Shown here: positions 44,576 to 53,325 of the stretch, one piece after another
Layout of the letters: each line of letters opens with the position of its first letter
Numbering within the stretch: position 1 is the stretch's first letter
NCBI GenBank assembly: GCA_900320465.1
Contig: ONSQ01000008.1
Location: forward strand, 1 to 64,000
DNA: 64,000 nucleotides
Reading direction: 5' to 3'
DNA from: an uncultured Eubacteriales bacterium
Lineage (GTDB): Bacteria > Bacillota > Clostridia > Oscillospirales > Oscillospiraceae
Program-made: the position numbers and the translations under genes
Notes under the pieces: generated by a model
Told to the model about the DNA's origin: nothing
The model's database searches: none
Seen by the model: the letters and a program-made list of their open reading frames with translations, nothing else

Positions 44576-45939
44576 CCCGCTCTGTGTCCTCCTACCTGTG
44601 CGTTGCGCTCGAGCGTCCGTCCGCCCTCGAGCAGGTTCATCCCCTTGAAAATACCGTTGTTGCCGTACTTGCGCTTGATGCCCATGATGGTTTTCTGCAG
44701 ATTTTTCTCCTTCTCCTGCCGCTCCGGCGCCGAAAACACGTCGTACTGCCAGCCCTTTTCATCCCGCACCCGGTTGAAGCACACGCCCACGTGGTACACC
44801 GGCATGTCGATCACGGCGATGCGGTCATAGAGCGCGGCGGTGTACAGCAGGATCCGCCGGGTAGAGCTGGTGGGCGCGTCGGTGGAGATGGTGCCGTGGG
44901 CCGGCTTCACACCGCCGGCGAAGGAATAAGCCAGCGAGATCGTGATCGACTCGGTGGAAAGGCCCTTGTCCGCCAGCTCCAGACTCAGCAGCTCCGCCAT
45001 TTCCAGGATCAGCAGTCTGGCCCCGGGAATATCATAGCCCCGCGGCAGCACCTGGCCGGAGGAGAGGGACTGCTCCTTTGGCGTGTAGGCCTTGATATCG
45101 GCCATGGTGGCGCTCTCCCGCCCCCAGGCGTGGTCGATCAGCAGCTGGGCGTTGACGCCGAAGTCCCGGTACAAAAGCCGCTCGTCGCACTGCGTCAGCT
45201 CGCGCATCGTGCGGATGCCCAGCCGCTCCAGGCGCCGGACGGTTCCGTGGCTGACCGACCAGAAATCCGTCAGCGGCAGATGGTCCCACAAAAGGGCGCG
45301 ATAGCGCTCCTCGTCCAGCACCCCGATCCGATCCGGCCGGTGCTTGGCGTAAATGTCCATGGCGATCTTGGCCAGATACAGGTTGCTGCCGATGCCGACG
45401 GTGGAGGAGATGCCGGTCTGGGCCAGGATGTCCGCCATCAGCATCCGGGCAAAGTCCGTGGGACTCTGGCGCCGGGCGCCCATGTAATGGGTGATGTCCA
45501 GAAAGGACTCGTCGATGGAGTAGACGTGGATATCCTCGCGCGCCACATAGTGCAGCAGGATGCCGTAAATCTTCGCCGAGCAGCGCATGTAATGGGTCAT
45601 CTGCGGTGGGGCGATGATGAAGTCCAGCTCCAGCGAGGGATCCTTTTCCAGCGCCTCCGCGTCCCAGGATTTGCCTTCAAAGCGGCGGTGCGGCGCTTTT
45701 TCCAGGCGCTTTCGGTTGATCTCGGCCACCTTCTGCCGGACCTCGCCCAGCCGCGGCCGGCCCGGCACGCCCTGGGCCTTGAGACTGGGCGACACGGCCA
45801 GACAGATCGTCCGGTCCGTGCGGCTCTCGTCCGACACCACCAGGTTCACCTTCAGCGGGTCCAGCCCCCGCTCCACACATTCCACCGAGGCGTAGTAGGA
45901 CTTGAGGTCGATGCACAGATAGGTATGCGCTTCATCCAC
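44572..45939 (-). CDS. Y-family DNA polymerase (UvrX/UmuC type)
   Basis: The 455-residue enzyme is a translesion polymerase. It has the first catalytic aspartate in YLCIDLKSYYASVECVERG, the second carboxylates in VYSIDESFLDIT, SSTVGIGSNLYLAKIAMD in the palm, the helix-hairpin-helix around RLERLGIRTMRELTQ and a little-finger domain. It would copy past damaged bases at low fidelity. First gene of the operon with YolD and an S24 repressor, behind a promoter with an overlapping palindromic operator. Confidence 0.9.
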   Translation of the reverse strand: MDEAHTYLCIDLKSYYASVECVERGLDPLKVNLVVSDESRTDRTICLAVSPSLKAQGVPGRPRLGEVRQKVAEINRKRLEKAPHRRFEGKSWDAEALEKDPSLELDFIIAPPQMTHYMRCSAKIYGILLHYVAREDIHVYSIDESFLDITHYMGARRQSPTDFARMLMADILAQTGISSTVGIGSNLYLAKIAMDIYAKHRPDRIGVLDEERYRALLWDHLPLTDFWSVSHGTVRRLERLGIRTMRELTQCDERLLYRDFGVNAQLLIDHAWGRESATMADIKAYTPKEQSLSSGQVLPRGYDIPGARLLILEMAELLSLELADKGLSTESITISLAYSFAGGVKPAHGTISTDAPTSSTRRILLYTAALYDRIAVIDMPVYHVGVCFNRVRDEKGWQYDVFSAPERQEKEKNLQKTIMGIKRKYGNNGIFKGMNLLEGGRTLERNAQVGGHRAG

Positions 45940-45978
45940 GGCTGTCCCTCCTCCGCGCTCTTGAAATATCTCAATCAG

Positions 45979-46020
45979 CTACTATACATGATTATAATAG
46001 CCTATAAAGCAATTTGTCAA
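45979..46020 (-). promoter_or_regulatory. Promoter and palindromic operator of the polymerase operon
   Basis: Minus-strand TTGACA (46020-46015), 18 bp, TATAAT (45996-45991). The palindrome CTACTATA (45979-45986) - 6 nt - TATAATAG (45993-46000), one mismatch between arms, covers the -10 box. It is unlike a Bacillus-type LexA box and probably binds the S24 repressor of the same operon. Confidence 0.7.
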
Positions 46021-46226
46021 GGCGGCAAATCCCGCCGCACTGTCCCGTGAATGGGAGAGTGGGCGCATCTGTCCGCGCCGCGGGAGCGTAACTGCACCCC
46101 CGCCCGCTCCCCTGCTCTTGCGGAGGGCGGAGGGCGCTCCGCGGCCGGGACAGCAGCCCGGTGAAAAAGCTGGCGCAGTAAGCAATATTTAACTTCGTTT
46201 CCTGTAAAAACAAATTCGTTAATTTG
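46021..46226. other. GC-rich non-coding stretch with several hairpins between two divergent promoters
   Basis: No supported gene. GGGAGCG and CGCTCCC (about 46080-46110) and CCGGG with CCCGG (about 46143-46161) can pair. The stretch is more GC-rich than either flank and lies upstream of both promoters, so it is not in the leader of either known operon. A separate structured RNA cannot be excluded. I could not match it to a known riboswitch. Confidence 0.35.
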
Positions 46227-46255
46227 TTGACATGTTGGCATTTGCATGGTATGAT
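46227..46255 (+). promoter_or_regulatory. Promoter of the Rnf-like operon
   Basis: TTGACA (46227-46232), 17 bp, TATGAT (46250-46255). The leader to the first start codon is about 65 bases with TAGGAG just before it. Confidence 0.8.
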
Positions 46256-46324
46256 GTCGCTGCTCTGATAGTGTCATAAAGAGGATGGCACAAGGAGCAA
46301 ACAAGACTATATTAAAATAGGAGA

Positions 46325-47455
46325 ATGAAAATGAAAAAGATTCTTGCAATGCTGCTTCTGGTTTGCATGGTTCTGGCCATGGCCGCCTGCGGCCAGCAGG
46401 CAGCTCCCGCAGCCGCCCCCGCCGCGGAAGCCGCTCCCGCTGAGGAAGCTGCTCCCGCCGAGGAAGCCGCTCCCGCCGAAGAGGCCGCCCCTGCTGAGGA
46501 GGCCGCCCCTGTTGAAGAGGCCGCTCCTGCCGAGTACAAGCTCGGTATGGGTGTTGCCCTGAACATGGACAGCTCCAAGGCCGGCAACGCCCAGGTCGAC
46601 GCCACTGTCGCCGCCGTCGTTCTCGACGCCGAGGGCAAGATCGTCGCCGCCAAGCTGGACGTGGCCCAGAACAAGATGGACGTCACCGACGGCCAGGTTG
46701 ATCCCGAGAAGGAATTCCTCTCCAAGGTCGAGCTGGGCGATGACTACAACATGGTCAAGTTCTCTTCCGCCACGCACGAGTGGTACGAGCAGGCCGCCGC
46801 GTTCGAGGCCTACGTGATCGGCAAGACCGCCGACGAGGTCAAGGGCATGGAGACCGTTGTCAACGAAGAGGGCCACAGCGTCACCACCGACGAGGAGCTC
46901 TTCGCCTCCTGCTCCATTTCCATCGCTGATTTCCAGGAAGCCATCTTCAAGGCCTGCAACGACGAGCAGAGCCAGTCCTTCATCTCCGACGGCGCTTTCA
47001 CCCTGGGCGTTGCGGTCAACTCCACCGCTGACGAGTCCACTGCCGCCACCGCCGACGAAGAGGGCGTTGTGAAGATGTACACCGACTACGCCGCCGCTGT
47101 TGTGGACAGCGAGGGCAAGATCATCGCCGCCGTGACCGACGCCACCCAGCCCCAGATCAAGATCGACGCCAACGGCGAGATCGTTGAGACCGTCTTCAAA
47201 GGCACCAAGCGTGAGCTGAAGGAAGACTACAACATGGTCAAGTTCTCCGCCGCCACGCTCGAGTGGTATGAGCAGGCCCAGAACTTTGTCAACTACGTCG
47301 CCGGCAAGACCGCTGAAGAGCTGCGTGCCTCCGAGACCGTCCTCAACGAAGAAGGCCACCAGGTCTTTGCCGATGAGACCCTGTACGCCAGCGTCTCCAT
47401 CAGCGTTGACGGTATGATCGACGTCGTTGCCAAGGCTGCTGACAACGCCAAGTAA
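46325..47455 (+). CDS. FMN-binding-domain-like lipoprotein with two tandem domains
   Basis: The 376-residue product has a lipoprotein signal (LLLVCMVLAMAACGQQ) and an Ala-Pro-Glu tether made of near-exact AAPAEE repeats (about residues 26-70). Two homologous domains of about 150 residues follow. Each repeats YNMVKFS followed by AT-x-EWYEQA: SSAT at 147-150 and SAAT at 308-311. RnfD-type flavinylation sites read S(G/S)AT, so these threonines may carry FMN attached by the ApbE encoded next. The protein would be an extracellular flavin carrier on the outer face of the membrane; electron transfer to the Rnf-like complex is an inference. Confidence 0.75.
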   Translation: MKMKKILAMLLLVCMVLAMAACGQQAAPAAAPAAEAAPAEEAAPAEEAAPAEEAAPAEEAAPVEEAAPAEYKLGMGVALNMDSSKAGNAQVDATVAAVVLDAEGKIVAAKLDVAQNKMDVTDGQVDPEKEFLSKVELGDDYNMVKFSSATHEWYEQAAAFEAYVIGKTADEVKGMETVVNEEGHSVTTDEELFASCSISIADFQEAIFKACNDEQSQSFISDGAFTLGVAVNSTADESTAATADEEGVVKMYTDYAAAVVDSEGKIIAAVTDATQPQIKIDANGEIVETVFKGTKRELKEDYNMVKFSAATLEWYEQAQNFVNYVAGKTAEELRASETVLNEEGHQVFADETLYASVSISVDGMIDVVAKAADNAK

Positions 47456-47485
47456 AAAATCAATATCGCACAGGAGATGAAACCT

Positions 47486-48577
47486 TTGTGCAGTTTTCGC
47501 CGGATCGGGGCGCTGTGTGTCCTGCTGGCGCTGCTGTCGGCTCTGGCCGGCTGCGGCACGCAGCAGACGGACACGGCCCTGCCGGAGGAGGAAGCGCAGA
47601 AGATCGAGCCGAAGGGAAAGGTGTACTACGCCTACTTCGACACCGTCTCCTATGTCTATGACTACGCAGGAGATTCGGCAGAACGCTTTGACGAGCGTTC
47701 TGCCGAAGTTTCGCATATTCTGTCGGATTATCACCAGCTCTTCGACATCTATCACGAGTACAGCGGCATGGTGAATCTCTGCACCCTGAACAAAAACGCG
47801 GGGGGCGAGGCCATGACCGTCGATCCGCGGCTGATGGATTTTCTTCTCTACGCCCGTGAGCTCTGCGAGCTGACCGGCGGCGAGATGAACGTGATGCTCG
47901 GCGCGCTGCTCCGCCCCTGGCACGAATGCCGCGAGGCCGCCGAGAGCGACCCCTCCGGCGCGTCGATCCCCGCGGAGGAGGACCTGATCGAGGCCTTCCG
48001 CCACACGGATATCGCACTGCTGGAGCTGGACGAGGACGCCAATACCGTTCGCATCGCCGACCCGCTGGCCTCCCTGGACGTGGGGGCCCTGGGCAAGGGC
48101 TACGCCACCGAGATGGCGGCCAGATGGCTGGAGAGCGACGGCGCGCAGGGCTATGTGCTGAACATCGGCGGCAACATCCGCTGCATCGGCACGCGGCCCG
48201 ACGGCAGCGGATGGGTCACGGCGGTCCGCAATCCGGATCGCTCCGCCGAGGATTTTGCCCGGCGGCTTCGCATCGCGGACATTTCCTGCGTGACCTCGGG
48301 GGTCTACGAGCGCTATTTCACCGTAAACGGCGTTCGCTATCACCACATCATTGACAAGGACACGCTCTATCCCGCGGCATACTACGATTCGCTGACCGTG
48401 CTCTGCCGGGACAGCGGACTGGCGGACGCGCTGTCCACGGCGCTTTTCTGCATGCCCTATGAGGACAGCCGCGCGCTGGCCGACAGTCTTGAGGGCGTGG
48501 AGGTGCTGTGGATCTTCCCCGACGGCGAGCAGCGCTGTACCGACGGCGTATGGCAAATGACAGAAAATGAAGCATAA
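47486..48577 (+). CDS. apbE: ApbE-family FAD:protein FMN transferase (lipoprotein)
   Basis: The lipoprotein (lipobox LAGCG) attaches FMN to threonine in S(G/S)AT-type sites of flavoproteins. Visible motifs: ASLDVGALGKGYATEMAA, VLNIGGNIRCIGTRPDG, the SGVYERYFTVNGVRYHHIID segment and the metal-site region LADALSTALFCM. AGGAG at 47472-47476 leaves no room before the ATG at 47477 but is ideally spaced from the in-frame TTG at 47486, which I take as the start (about 363 residues). Its targets are probably the RnfG, RnfD and FMN-binding proteins of this operon. Confidence 0.9.
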   Translation: MCSFRRIGALCVLLALLSALAGCGTQQTDTALPEEEAQKIEPKGKVYYAYFDTVSYVYDYAGDSAERFDERSAEVSHILSDYHQLFDIYHEYSGMVNLCTLNKNAGGEAMTVDPRLMDFLLYARELCELTGGEMNVMLGALLRPWHECREAAESDPSGASIPAEEDLIEAFRHTDIALLELDEDANTVRIADPLASLDVGALGKGYATEMAARWLESDGAQGYVLNIGGNIRCIGTRPDGSGWVTAVRNPDRSAEDFARRLRIADISCVTSGVYERYFTVNGVRYHHIIDKDTLYPAAYYDSLTVLCRDSGLADALSTALFCMPYEDSRALADSLEGVEVLWIFPDGEQRCTDGVWQMTENEA

Positions 48578-48601
48578 ACCAGTTCAAAGGAGGCGGGTAT
48601 A

Positions 48602-49936
48602 TTGAGTCTCAGAAAAAAGATTTCTGCCCTGAAATTACCCCACTACAAAGGCACGGCCGGCATGGCGGCCGTGCGCATGGCGATCCCGAAGGAAGTCGTC
48701 CTGCCGATGAACATGCACTCCGGCCAGGCGGCCGAGCCGATCGTCCAGGTGGGCGATTACGTGACCGTCGGACAGCTGATCGCCCGGGAGGAGGGGCGCA
48801 ACAGCGCGCCTGTGCACGCGTCGGTCTCCGGCACCGTCAAGGCCATTGAGCCCTACAGCGCCGGCGGACGCAAGACCACGGCCATCCGCATCGAAAGCGA
48901 CGGCAAGATGGAAAAGTGCCCCGATCTGAAGCTGCCCCAGCCGACGAATCTGGACGAATTCCTGCAGTGCGTGCGCGACAGCGGCGTGGTGGGTCTTGGC
49001 GGCGCGGCCTTCCCCGTGTGGGCAAAGCTGGCCGCGGCACAGAAGAACCACATCCAGACCGTTCTCATCAACGGCGCGGAGTGTGAGCCCTTCATCACCA
49101 GCGACCACCGCGTGATGCTGGAGCACGGCGATCTGATCGAAAAGGGCATCGCCCTTCTCAAGCAGTTCCTCGGCTCTGAGGAGTATATCATCGGCATCGA
49201 GAAGAACAAGCCCGACGCCATCGCGCAGCTGACCGAGCGCTTTGCCAACGACAGCGCCGTCAAGGTCCTGCCGCTGGAGAGCGTCTATCCCCAGGGTGCC
49301 AAGCAGGTGCTGCTCTACAACGCCACCGGCAAGGTGGTGGGGCCGGGACAGCGTCTGGCAAGTCTGGGCGTCATCATCATCAACGTGACCTCTCTGGTCA
49401 AAACGGCGGAATACTTTACCACCGGCATGCCGCTGGTGGAGCGCATCGTCACCATCGAGGGCTCCGCTGTCAAGGAGCCCAGGAACCTGATCGTCCCCAT
49501 CGGCACCTCGATCCGCGACGCGGTGGAGGCCTGCGGCGGGCTGAAGGAAGAGCCCGGCAAGATCCTCTTCGGCGGCGCCATGATGGGCAAGACCGTGGAT
49601 ACGCTGGACGCCTCGATCCTCAAGGCCACCAACGCCGTGGTCATCATGAACCGCAAGGACGCCGAGAAGACCAAGCCCTCGCCCTGCATCCACTGCGGGC
49701 GCTGCGTGGCGGTCTGCCCCCTGGGGCTGAACCCCACGGCCTTTGCCCGCGCCATGGAGCTGGAGGACGAGGACGCGCGCGGCGCGCTGCTGCAGAAGGA
49801 GCAGGTGTCGCTGTGCATGGAGTGCGGCTGCTGCAGCTATGTCTGCCCGGCCCACCGTCCCCTGGCCGAAAACAACAGCGCCGCCCGCCGCTTTATCCGC
49901 ACCTGGGAGAGCGCGAAGAAGGAAGGAGGGAAATAA
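48602..49936 (+). CDS. rnfC: Rnf-like complex subunit C
   Basis: The 444-residue protein matches RnfC, the cytoplasmic subunit that exchanges electrons with NADH. It has the N-terminal barrel-sandwich (VSGTVKAIEPY), the flavin/NADH region GVVGLGGAAFPVWAKL and NGAECEPFITSDHR, and two [4Fe-4S] boxes, CIHCGRCVAVCP from residue 362 and CMECGCCSYVCP from residue 405. The start is TTG at 48602 after AAAGGAGG. All redox motifs of RnfC are intact, unlike those of the membrane subunits A and E downstream. Confidence 0.9.
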   Translation: MSLRKKISALKLPHYKGTAGMAAVRMAIPKEVVLPMNMHSGQAAEPIVQVGDYVTVGQLIAREEGRNSAPVHASVSGTVKAIEPYSAGGRKTTAIRIESDGKMEKCPDLKLPQPTNLDEFLQCVRDSGVVGLGGAAFPVWAKLAAAQKNHIQTVLINGAECEPFITSDHRVMLEHGDLIEKGIALLKQFLGSEEYIIGIEKNKPDAIAQLTERFANDSAVKVLPLESVYPQGAKQVLLYNATGKVVGPGQRLASLGVIIINVTSLVKTAEYFTTGMPLVERIVTIEGSAVKEPRNLIVPIGTSIRDAVEACGGLKEEPGKILFGGAMMGKTVDTLDASILKATNAVVIMNRKDAEKTKPSPCIHCGRCVAVCPLGLNPTAFARAMELEDEDARGALLQKEQVSLCMECGCCSYVCPAHRPLAENNSAARRFIRTWESAKKEGGK

Positions 49937-49939
49937 GCC

Positions 49940-50869
49940 GTGGAGAATAAACCCATCATGGCCGCAGGGCCTCATATCCACAGTGCCGACAGCTCGCGCC
50001 GGATCATGCTGGACGTGATCATCGCGCTGCTTCCCGCCTCTGTCGCCGCCGTCGTGCTCTTCGGCATGAAGGCGCTGGCGATGATCTGTGTCTGCGTGAT
50101 CGCAGCGGTGGTCTCGGAATTTCTGTTCAATCTGATCGCCCGCCGCGAGCAGAGCGTGGGCGATCTCAGCGCCGTTGTGACGGGCCTGCTGCTGGCGCTC
50201 AATCTCTCCACCAACGTGCCGCTGTGGCAGTGCGCGCTGGGCTCGATCTTCGCGATCGTGCTGGTCAAGTGCGCCTTCGGCGGCATGGGACATAACTTTG
50301 CAAACCCGGCCATCACCGCGCGTGTGTTCCTGTTGATGGCCTTTACCTCCACCGTGGCCGGCGGAGCCCAGCCCATCCTGGTCGACGCCGTCAGCTCCGC
50401 CACCCCGCTGGATCTGATCGCCGCGGGCGGCGAGGGGCTTCCCGGCCTGGGCGCGATGCTGCTGGGTCTGCGGGGCGGCGCCATCGGCGAGGGCTGCATC
50501 GTGGCTCTGCTGGCAGGCTTTGCCTACCTGCTGATCCGCCGCGTGATCCACTGGCAGACGCCGGTGATCTTTATCGCCACCGTGTTTGTCTGCTATCTTG
50601 TCGCCTCGGGTGATTTCACCGTCGCCCTCTACGAGATTCTGGCGGGCGGTCTGGTGCTGGGCGCCGTGTTCATGGCCACCGACTACACCACCACCCCCAT
50701 CACCGCCGAGGGCCGCTGGCTCTTTGCGCTGGGCTGCGGACTGCTGACCTTTGTGATCCGCCGCTTCTGCTCTTTCCCCGAGGGCGTTTCCTATTCCATT
50801 CTGTGCATGAACATCCTCTCCCCCTGGCTGGAGAAGTGGACGCGCAGAAAGCCGCTGGGAGGTGTGTGA
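49940..50869 (+). CDS. rnfD: Rnf-like complex subunit D
   Basis: The 309-residue integral membrane protein matches RnfD/NqrB. It begins AAGPHIHSADSSRRIMLDVI, shows VTGLLLALNLSTNVPLW and FGGMGHNFANPAITARVFLL, and has the flavinylation site DAVSSATPLD with Thr155. ATDYTTTPITAEGRW follows. It should carry covalent FMN and form part of the ion channel. It starts with GTG 3 bases after the rnfC stop and overlaps rnfG by 8 bases. Confidence 0.9.
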   Translation: MENKPIMAAGPHIHSADSSRRIMLDVIIALLPASVAAVVLFGMKALAMICVCVIAAVVSEFLFNLIARREQSVGDLSAVVTGLLLALNLSTNVPLWQCALGSIFAIVLVKCAFGGMGHNFANPAITARVFLLMAFTSTVAGGAQPILVDAVSSATPLDLIAAGGEGLPGLGAMLLGLRGGAIGEGCIVALLAGFAYLLIRRVIHWQTPVIFIATVFVCYLVASGDFTVALYEILAGGLVLGAVFMATDYTTTPITAEGRWLFALGCGLLTFVIRRFCSFPEGVSYSILCMNILSPWLEKWTRRKPLGGV

Positions 50870-52163
50870 TATGAAGAATACTTCGCTTCTTCGCTCCGCC
50901 CTGTGCCTGGTGCTGCTCTTCTGTCTGATGGGCGCGCTGGTCTACGGCGTCAACGGCGTGGCCGCCCCCATCGTGGCGGAAAACGAGCGCCGCGCGGCCG
51001 AGGCTGCCGCCGAGGCAGAAAAGGCTCTTCTGGGCGACAGCGTGCTGCTCTATGACCGCGCCGACCCGGACGCCTCCACCCTGGCGGTGAGCGCCGAGAG
51101 CGTGCAGAGCGTCTATCGCGACGAGACCAAGGGCCAGTATCTGCTCCGTCTCGAAACCAGCGAGGGCTACTCCAAGCTGCCCATCCGTCTGACGCTGACG
51201 GTGGACTTTGAGGGCAAGATCGTTGATCTCACGGTCGAGGAGAACCCGGACGACAAGGAGCTGGGCGAGGACTTCCCCGCCAGCTTTGCCGGCCAGGATT
51301 CCACGCTGTCCGGCGTGAATCTGGTGGCGGGCGTCACCTTCTCGTCCAGCGCGATCCGCGGTGCCGTCAACGACGGCTTCAACGCTCTCATTGAAAACGG
51401 CCTCTTCGCCGCGGCGGAGAAGGACGATTCCCAGCTTCTCAACGAGCTGATCCCGCTGGTCTACCCCGGTATCGTCAACAAGCCCGGCGTTGTCCAGGGC
51501 GAGGAGCTCGCGGGCAGCGGCAATGTGGTCTCCGGCTTCAAGGCCGCCAACGGCAGCGGCTTCGTCTGGTTCGTCACCGATAACGGCGCCAACGAGCTGG
51601 CCGTGTGGACGGTCCTGGGCGGCACGAGGCTCTACAACACCGCCGGCGAGGACGTGACCGCTTCTGCGGACGCCGCTCTGCTTGCGGAGATCGACGCGCT
51701 GAGCGCTGAAAACGCGGAGGATCTGTCCAAGACCTACGAGAAGAACTTCGGCCGTATGCTCGACGAGGGCGCCGAGCTGACGCCGGTTTCGATTCCCGGC
51801 CTTGCCAACAGCGTCACTGCGGCCTACACCGTGCAGGGCGCTGAGGGCACGCTCTATGCCTTTGCCGCGCGTCCCTACGGTTACTCCAACGAGGTCATGC
51901 AGCTGTTCTACGTGCTCGATGAGACCGGCGCCATCGTCTCCTTCCGCGCCAGCGAGCTGATCCTCCATTCGGATTACTTCAGCAGCTACCAGCTGGACGA
52001 GCCCGCCTACAAGGAAGGCTTCCTTGGTCTGACGGCTGACAGCTACACCGGCGAGCAGGCGCTGATCACCGGCGCCACCATGAGCACCGACGCCGTGGAT
52101 ACCGCCACCGCCGACGTGTTTGCCGCCTTTGCTCTTCTGACGGAAAATGAGGTGAACGCATGA
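50862..52163 (+). CDS. rnfG: Rnf-like complex subunit G with duplicated FMN-binding domain
   Basis: The 433-residue protein is about twice the length of a usual RnfG. One N-terminal helix anchors it. The first FMN-binding domain (about 85-190) has FSSSAIRGAVNDGFNAL at the place of the flavin motif, a degenerate form. The second (about 310-430) has the canonical ITGATMSTDAVDTATADV with Thr406 as the expected FMN site. It faces the outside and passes electrons between flavins. The first domain may be structural or bind flavin non-covalently. Confidence 0.85.
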   Translation: MCDMKNTSLLRSALCLVLLFCLMGALVYGVNGVAAPIVAENERRAAEAAAEAEKALLGDSVLLYDRADPDASTLAVSAESVQSVYRDETKGQYLLRLETSEGYSKLPIRLTLTVDFEGKIVDLTVEENPDDKELGEDFPASFAGQDSTLSGVNLVAGVTFSSSAIRGAVNDGFNALIENGLFAAAEKDDSQLLNELIPLVYPGIVNKPGVVQGEELAGSGNVVSGFKAANGSGFVWFVTDNGANELAVWTVLGGTRLYNTAGEDVTASADAALLAEIDALSAENAEDLSKTYEKNFGRMLDEGAELTPVSIPGLANSVTAAYTVQGAEGTLYAFAARPYGYSNEVMQLFYVLDETGAIVSFRASELILHSDYFSSYQLDEPAYKEGFLGLTADSYTGEQALITGATMSTDAVDTATADVFAAFALLTENEVNA

Positions 52164-52795
52164 AAAACGATAAACTTCTCTTCCGAAATCCCGCCGCGGT
52201 GCTGTTTCTCGGCGCCGCTCCCGCCTTGGGAGCCAGCACGGACGTGCGCGCGGCTCTGGCCATGAGCGCGGCGGTGCTGGGCGTGCTGCTGTGCTCGTCG
52301 CTGCTGCTGGGTCTCATCCGCAAGCTTCTCCCGCGCGAGGCCTTCCTCGCCGCGGCCATGCTGGTGGTGGCCGGCTTTGCCTCCGCCGCCCAGCTGCTGC
52401 TCCAGGCCTTTGTTCCCTCGGTGTATGAAATGCTGGGCTTTTACGCCGCCATCCTGGCCGTTGACCTGCTGCTGTTCGCCGGCGCAGAGTGCGCCGAAGA
52501 GCAGGGTCTGGGCAAGGCGCTGGTAAACGCGCTTCTCAGCGGTCTCATTTTCACCGTGTTTGTGCTCCTGCTCGCCGCCATCCGCGAGCTGTTCGGCAGC
52601 GCCAGCTTCGACGGGCAGAGCGTGGAGGCTCTGAAGAACATCCGCATCAACGTCCTCACCCAGGCCTCCGGCGGTCTGATCGTCTTTGCGATCCTGCTCG
52701 CCGTCGTCAACGCCCTGTGCCCCGCCGCCCTCTCTCTGGACAGGCTGAGCTCTCTGGCTGTGGGCTGTGAGGAGAAAGAGGAGGAGGAAGCATGA
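52160..52795 (+). CDS. rnfE: Rnf-like complex subunit E lacking the conserved cysteines
   Basis: The 211-residue membrane protein has the RnfE/NqrD topology and the family segment AAIRELFGSASFDG. In canonical RnfE the first half has LGLCP and the second TNC, which bind the [2Fe-2S] cluster shared with RnfA. Here the first reads FLGAAPALG (Ala20) and the second region reads AILAVDLLLFAGAE, with no cysteine in place. The C-terminal tail is acidic (EEKEEEEA). It overlaps rnfG and rnfA by 4 bases each. Confidence 0.8.
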   Translation: MKNDKLLFRNPAAVLFLGAAPALGASTDVRAALAMSAAVLGVLLCSSLLLGLIRKLLPREAFLAAAMLVVAGFASAAQLLLQAFVPSVYEMLGFYAAILAVDLLLFAGAECAEEQGLGKALVNALLSGLIFTVFVLLLAAIRELFGSASFDGQSVEALKNIRINVLTQASGGLIVFAILLAVVNALCPAALSLDRLSSLAVGCEEKEEEEA

Positions 52796-53325
52796 AAGAA
52801 ACGATCCTTCTGATTCTCGGCTTTGTGCTCGTGAACAACTACGCGCTGACGGCCTATCTGGGTCTGACGCCGCTGATCGGCTTTGCCGCGAAGCGCGACA
52901 AGATCCTGGTGCTGGGTCTGTCCGTCACGGGCGTGACGCTGCTGCTGTCCGTGCTGCTGTGGCTGCTGCGCTCTCTCATCCCCGCCTGGCTGCAGCTGCT
53001 CGCGGCCGTTGCCATCACCCTGGTGCTGGTGTGGCTGCTGCAGCTGGCTCTGGGCAAAAAGCTGGGACTTTACTTCCCGGTCATCGCCCTCAACAGCGTG
53101 GTGCTGGGCCTTGCGCTCAACACGATCGCTGCCGAAGGTCTTCTGACCGTGATTCTCAGCGCCCTGGGCGCCGGTGTGGGCTTCCTCTTCGCGCTGTTTC
53201 TGATGAACGGCATCCAGACGCGCATCGAGAGCGAGCATCTGCCCCGCGCCTTCCGCGGACTACCGATCCAGTTCCTGGCCGCCGGTATTCTGGCCCTCGC
53301 GCTGACCGCCTTTAACTTCCAATGA
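52792..53325 (+). CDS. rnfA: Rnf-like complex subunit A lacking the conserved cysteines
   Basis: The 177-residue membrane protein aligns well with RnfA/NqrE. VLVNNYALTAYLGLTPLIG corresponds to the canonical segment ending LGLCPFLG, so the cluster cysteine is threonine (Thr26). FPVIALNSVVLGLALN corresponds to LPLITTNCAVLGVALLN, so the second cysteine is serine (Ser102). HLPRAFRGLPIQFLAAGILA near the end is well conserved. Both ligands of the intramembrane [2Fe-2S] cluster are thus absent. No rnfB follows; the next gene encodes a NusG-II protein. Confidence 0.8.
   Translation: MKETILLILGFVLVNNYALTAYLGLTPLIGFAAKRDKILVLGLSVTGVTLLLSVLLWLLRSLIPAWLQLLAAVAITLVLVWLLQLALGKKLGLYFPVIALNSVVLGLALNTIAAEGLLTVILSALGAGVGFLFALFLMNGIQTRIESEHLPRAFRGLPIQFLAAGILALALTAFNFQ

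Noticed and set aside
46021..46226. Cobalamin or FMN riboswitch upstream of the flavin operon
   Set aside because: The conserved boxes of those riboswitches are not visible, and the promoter at 46227 places the stretch outside the transcript leader.
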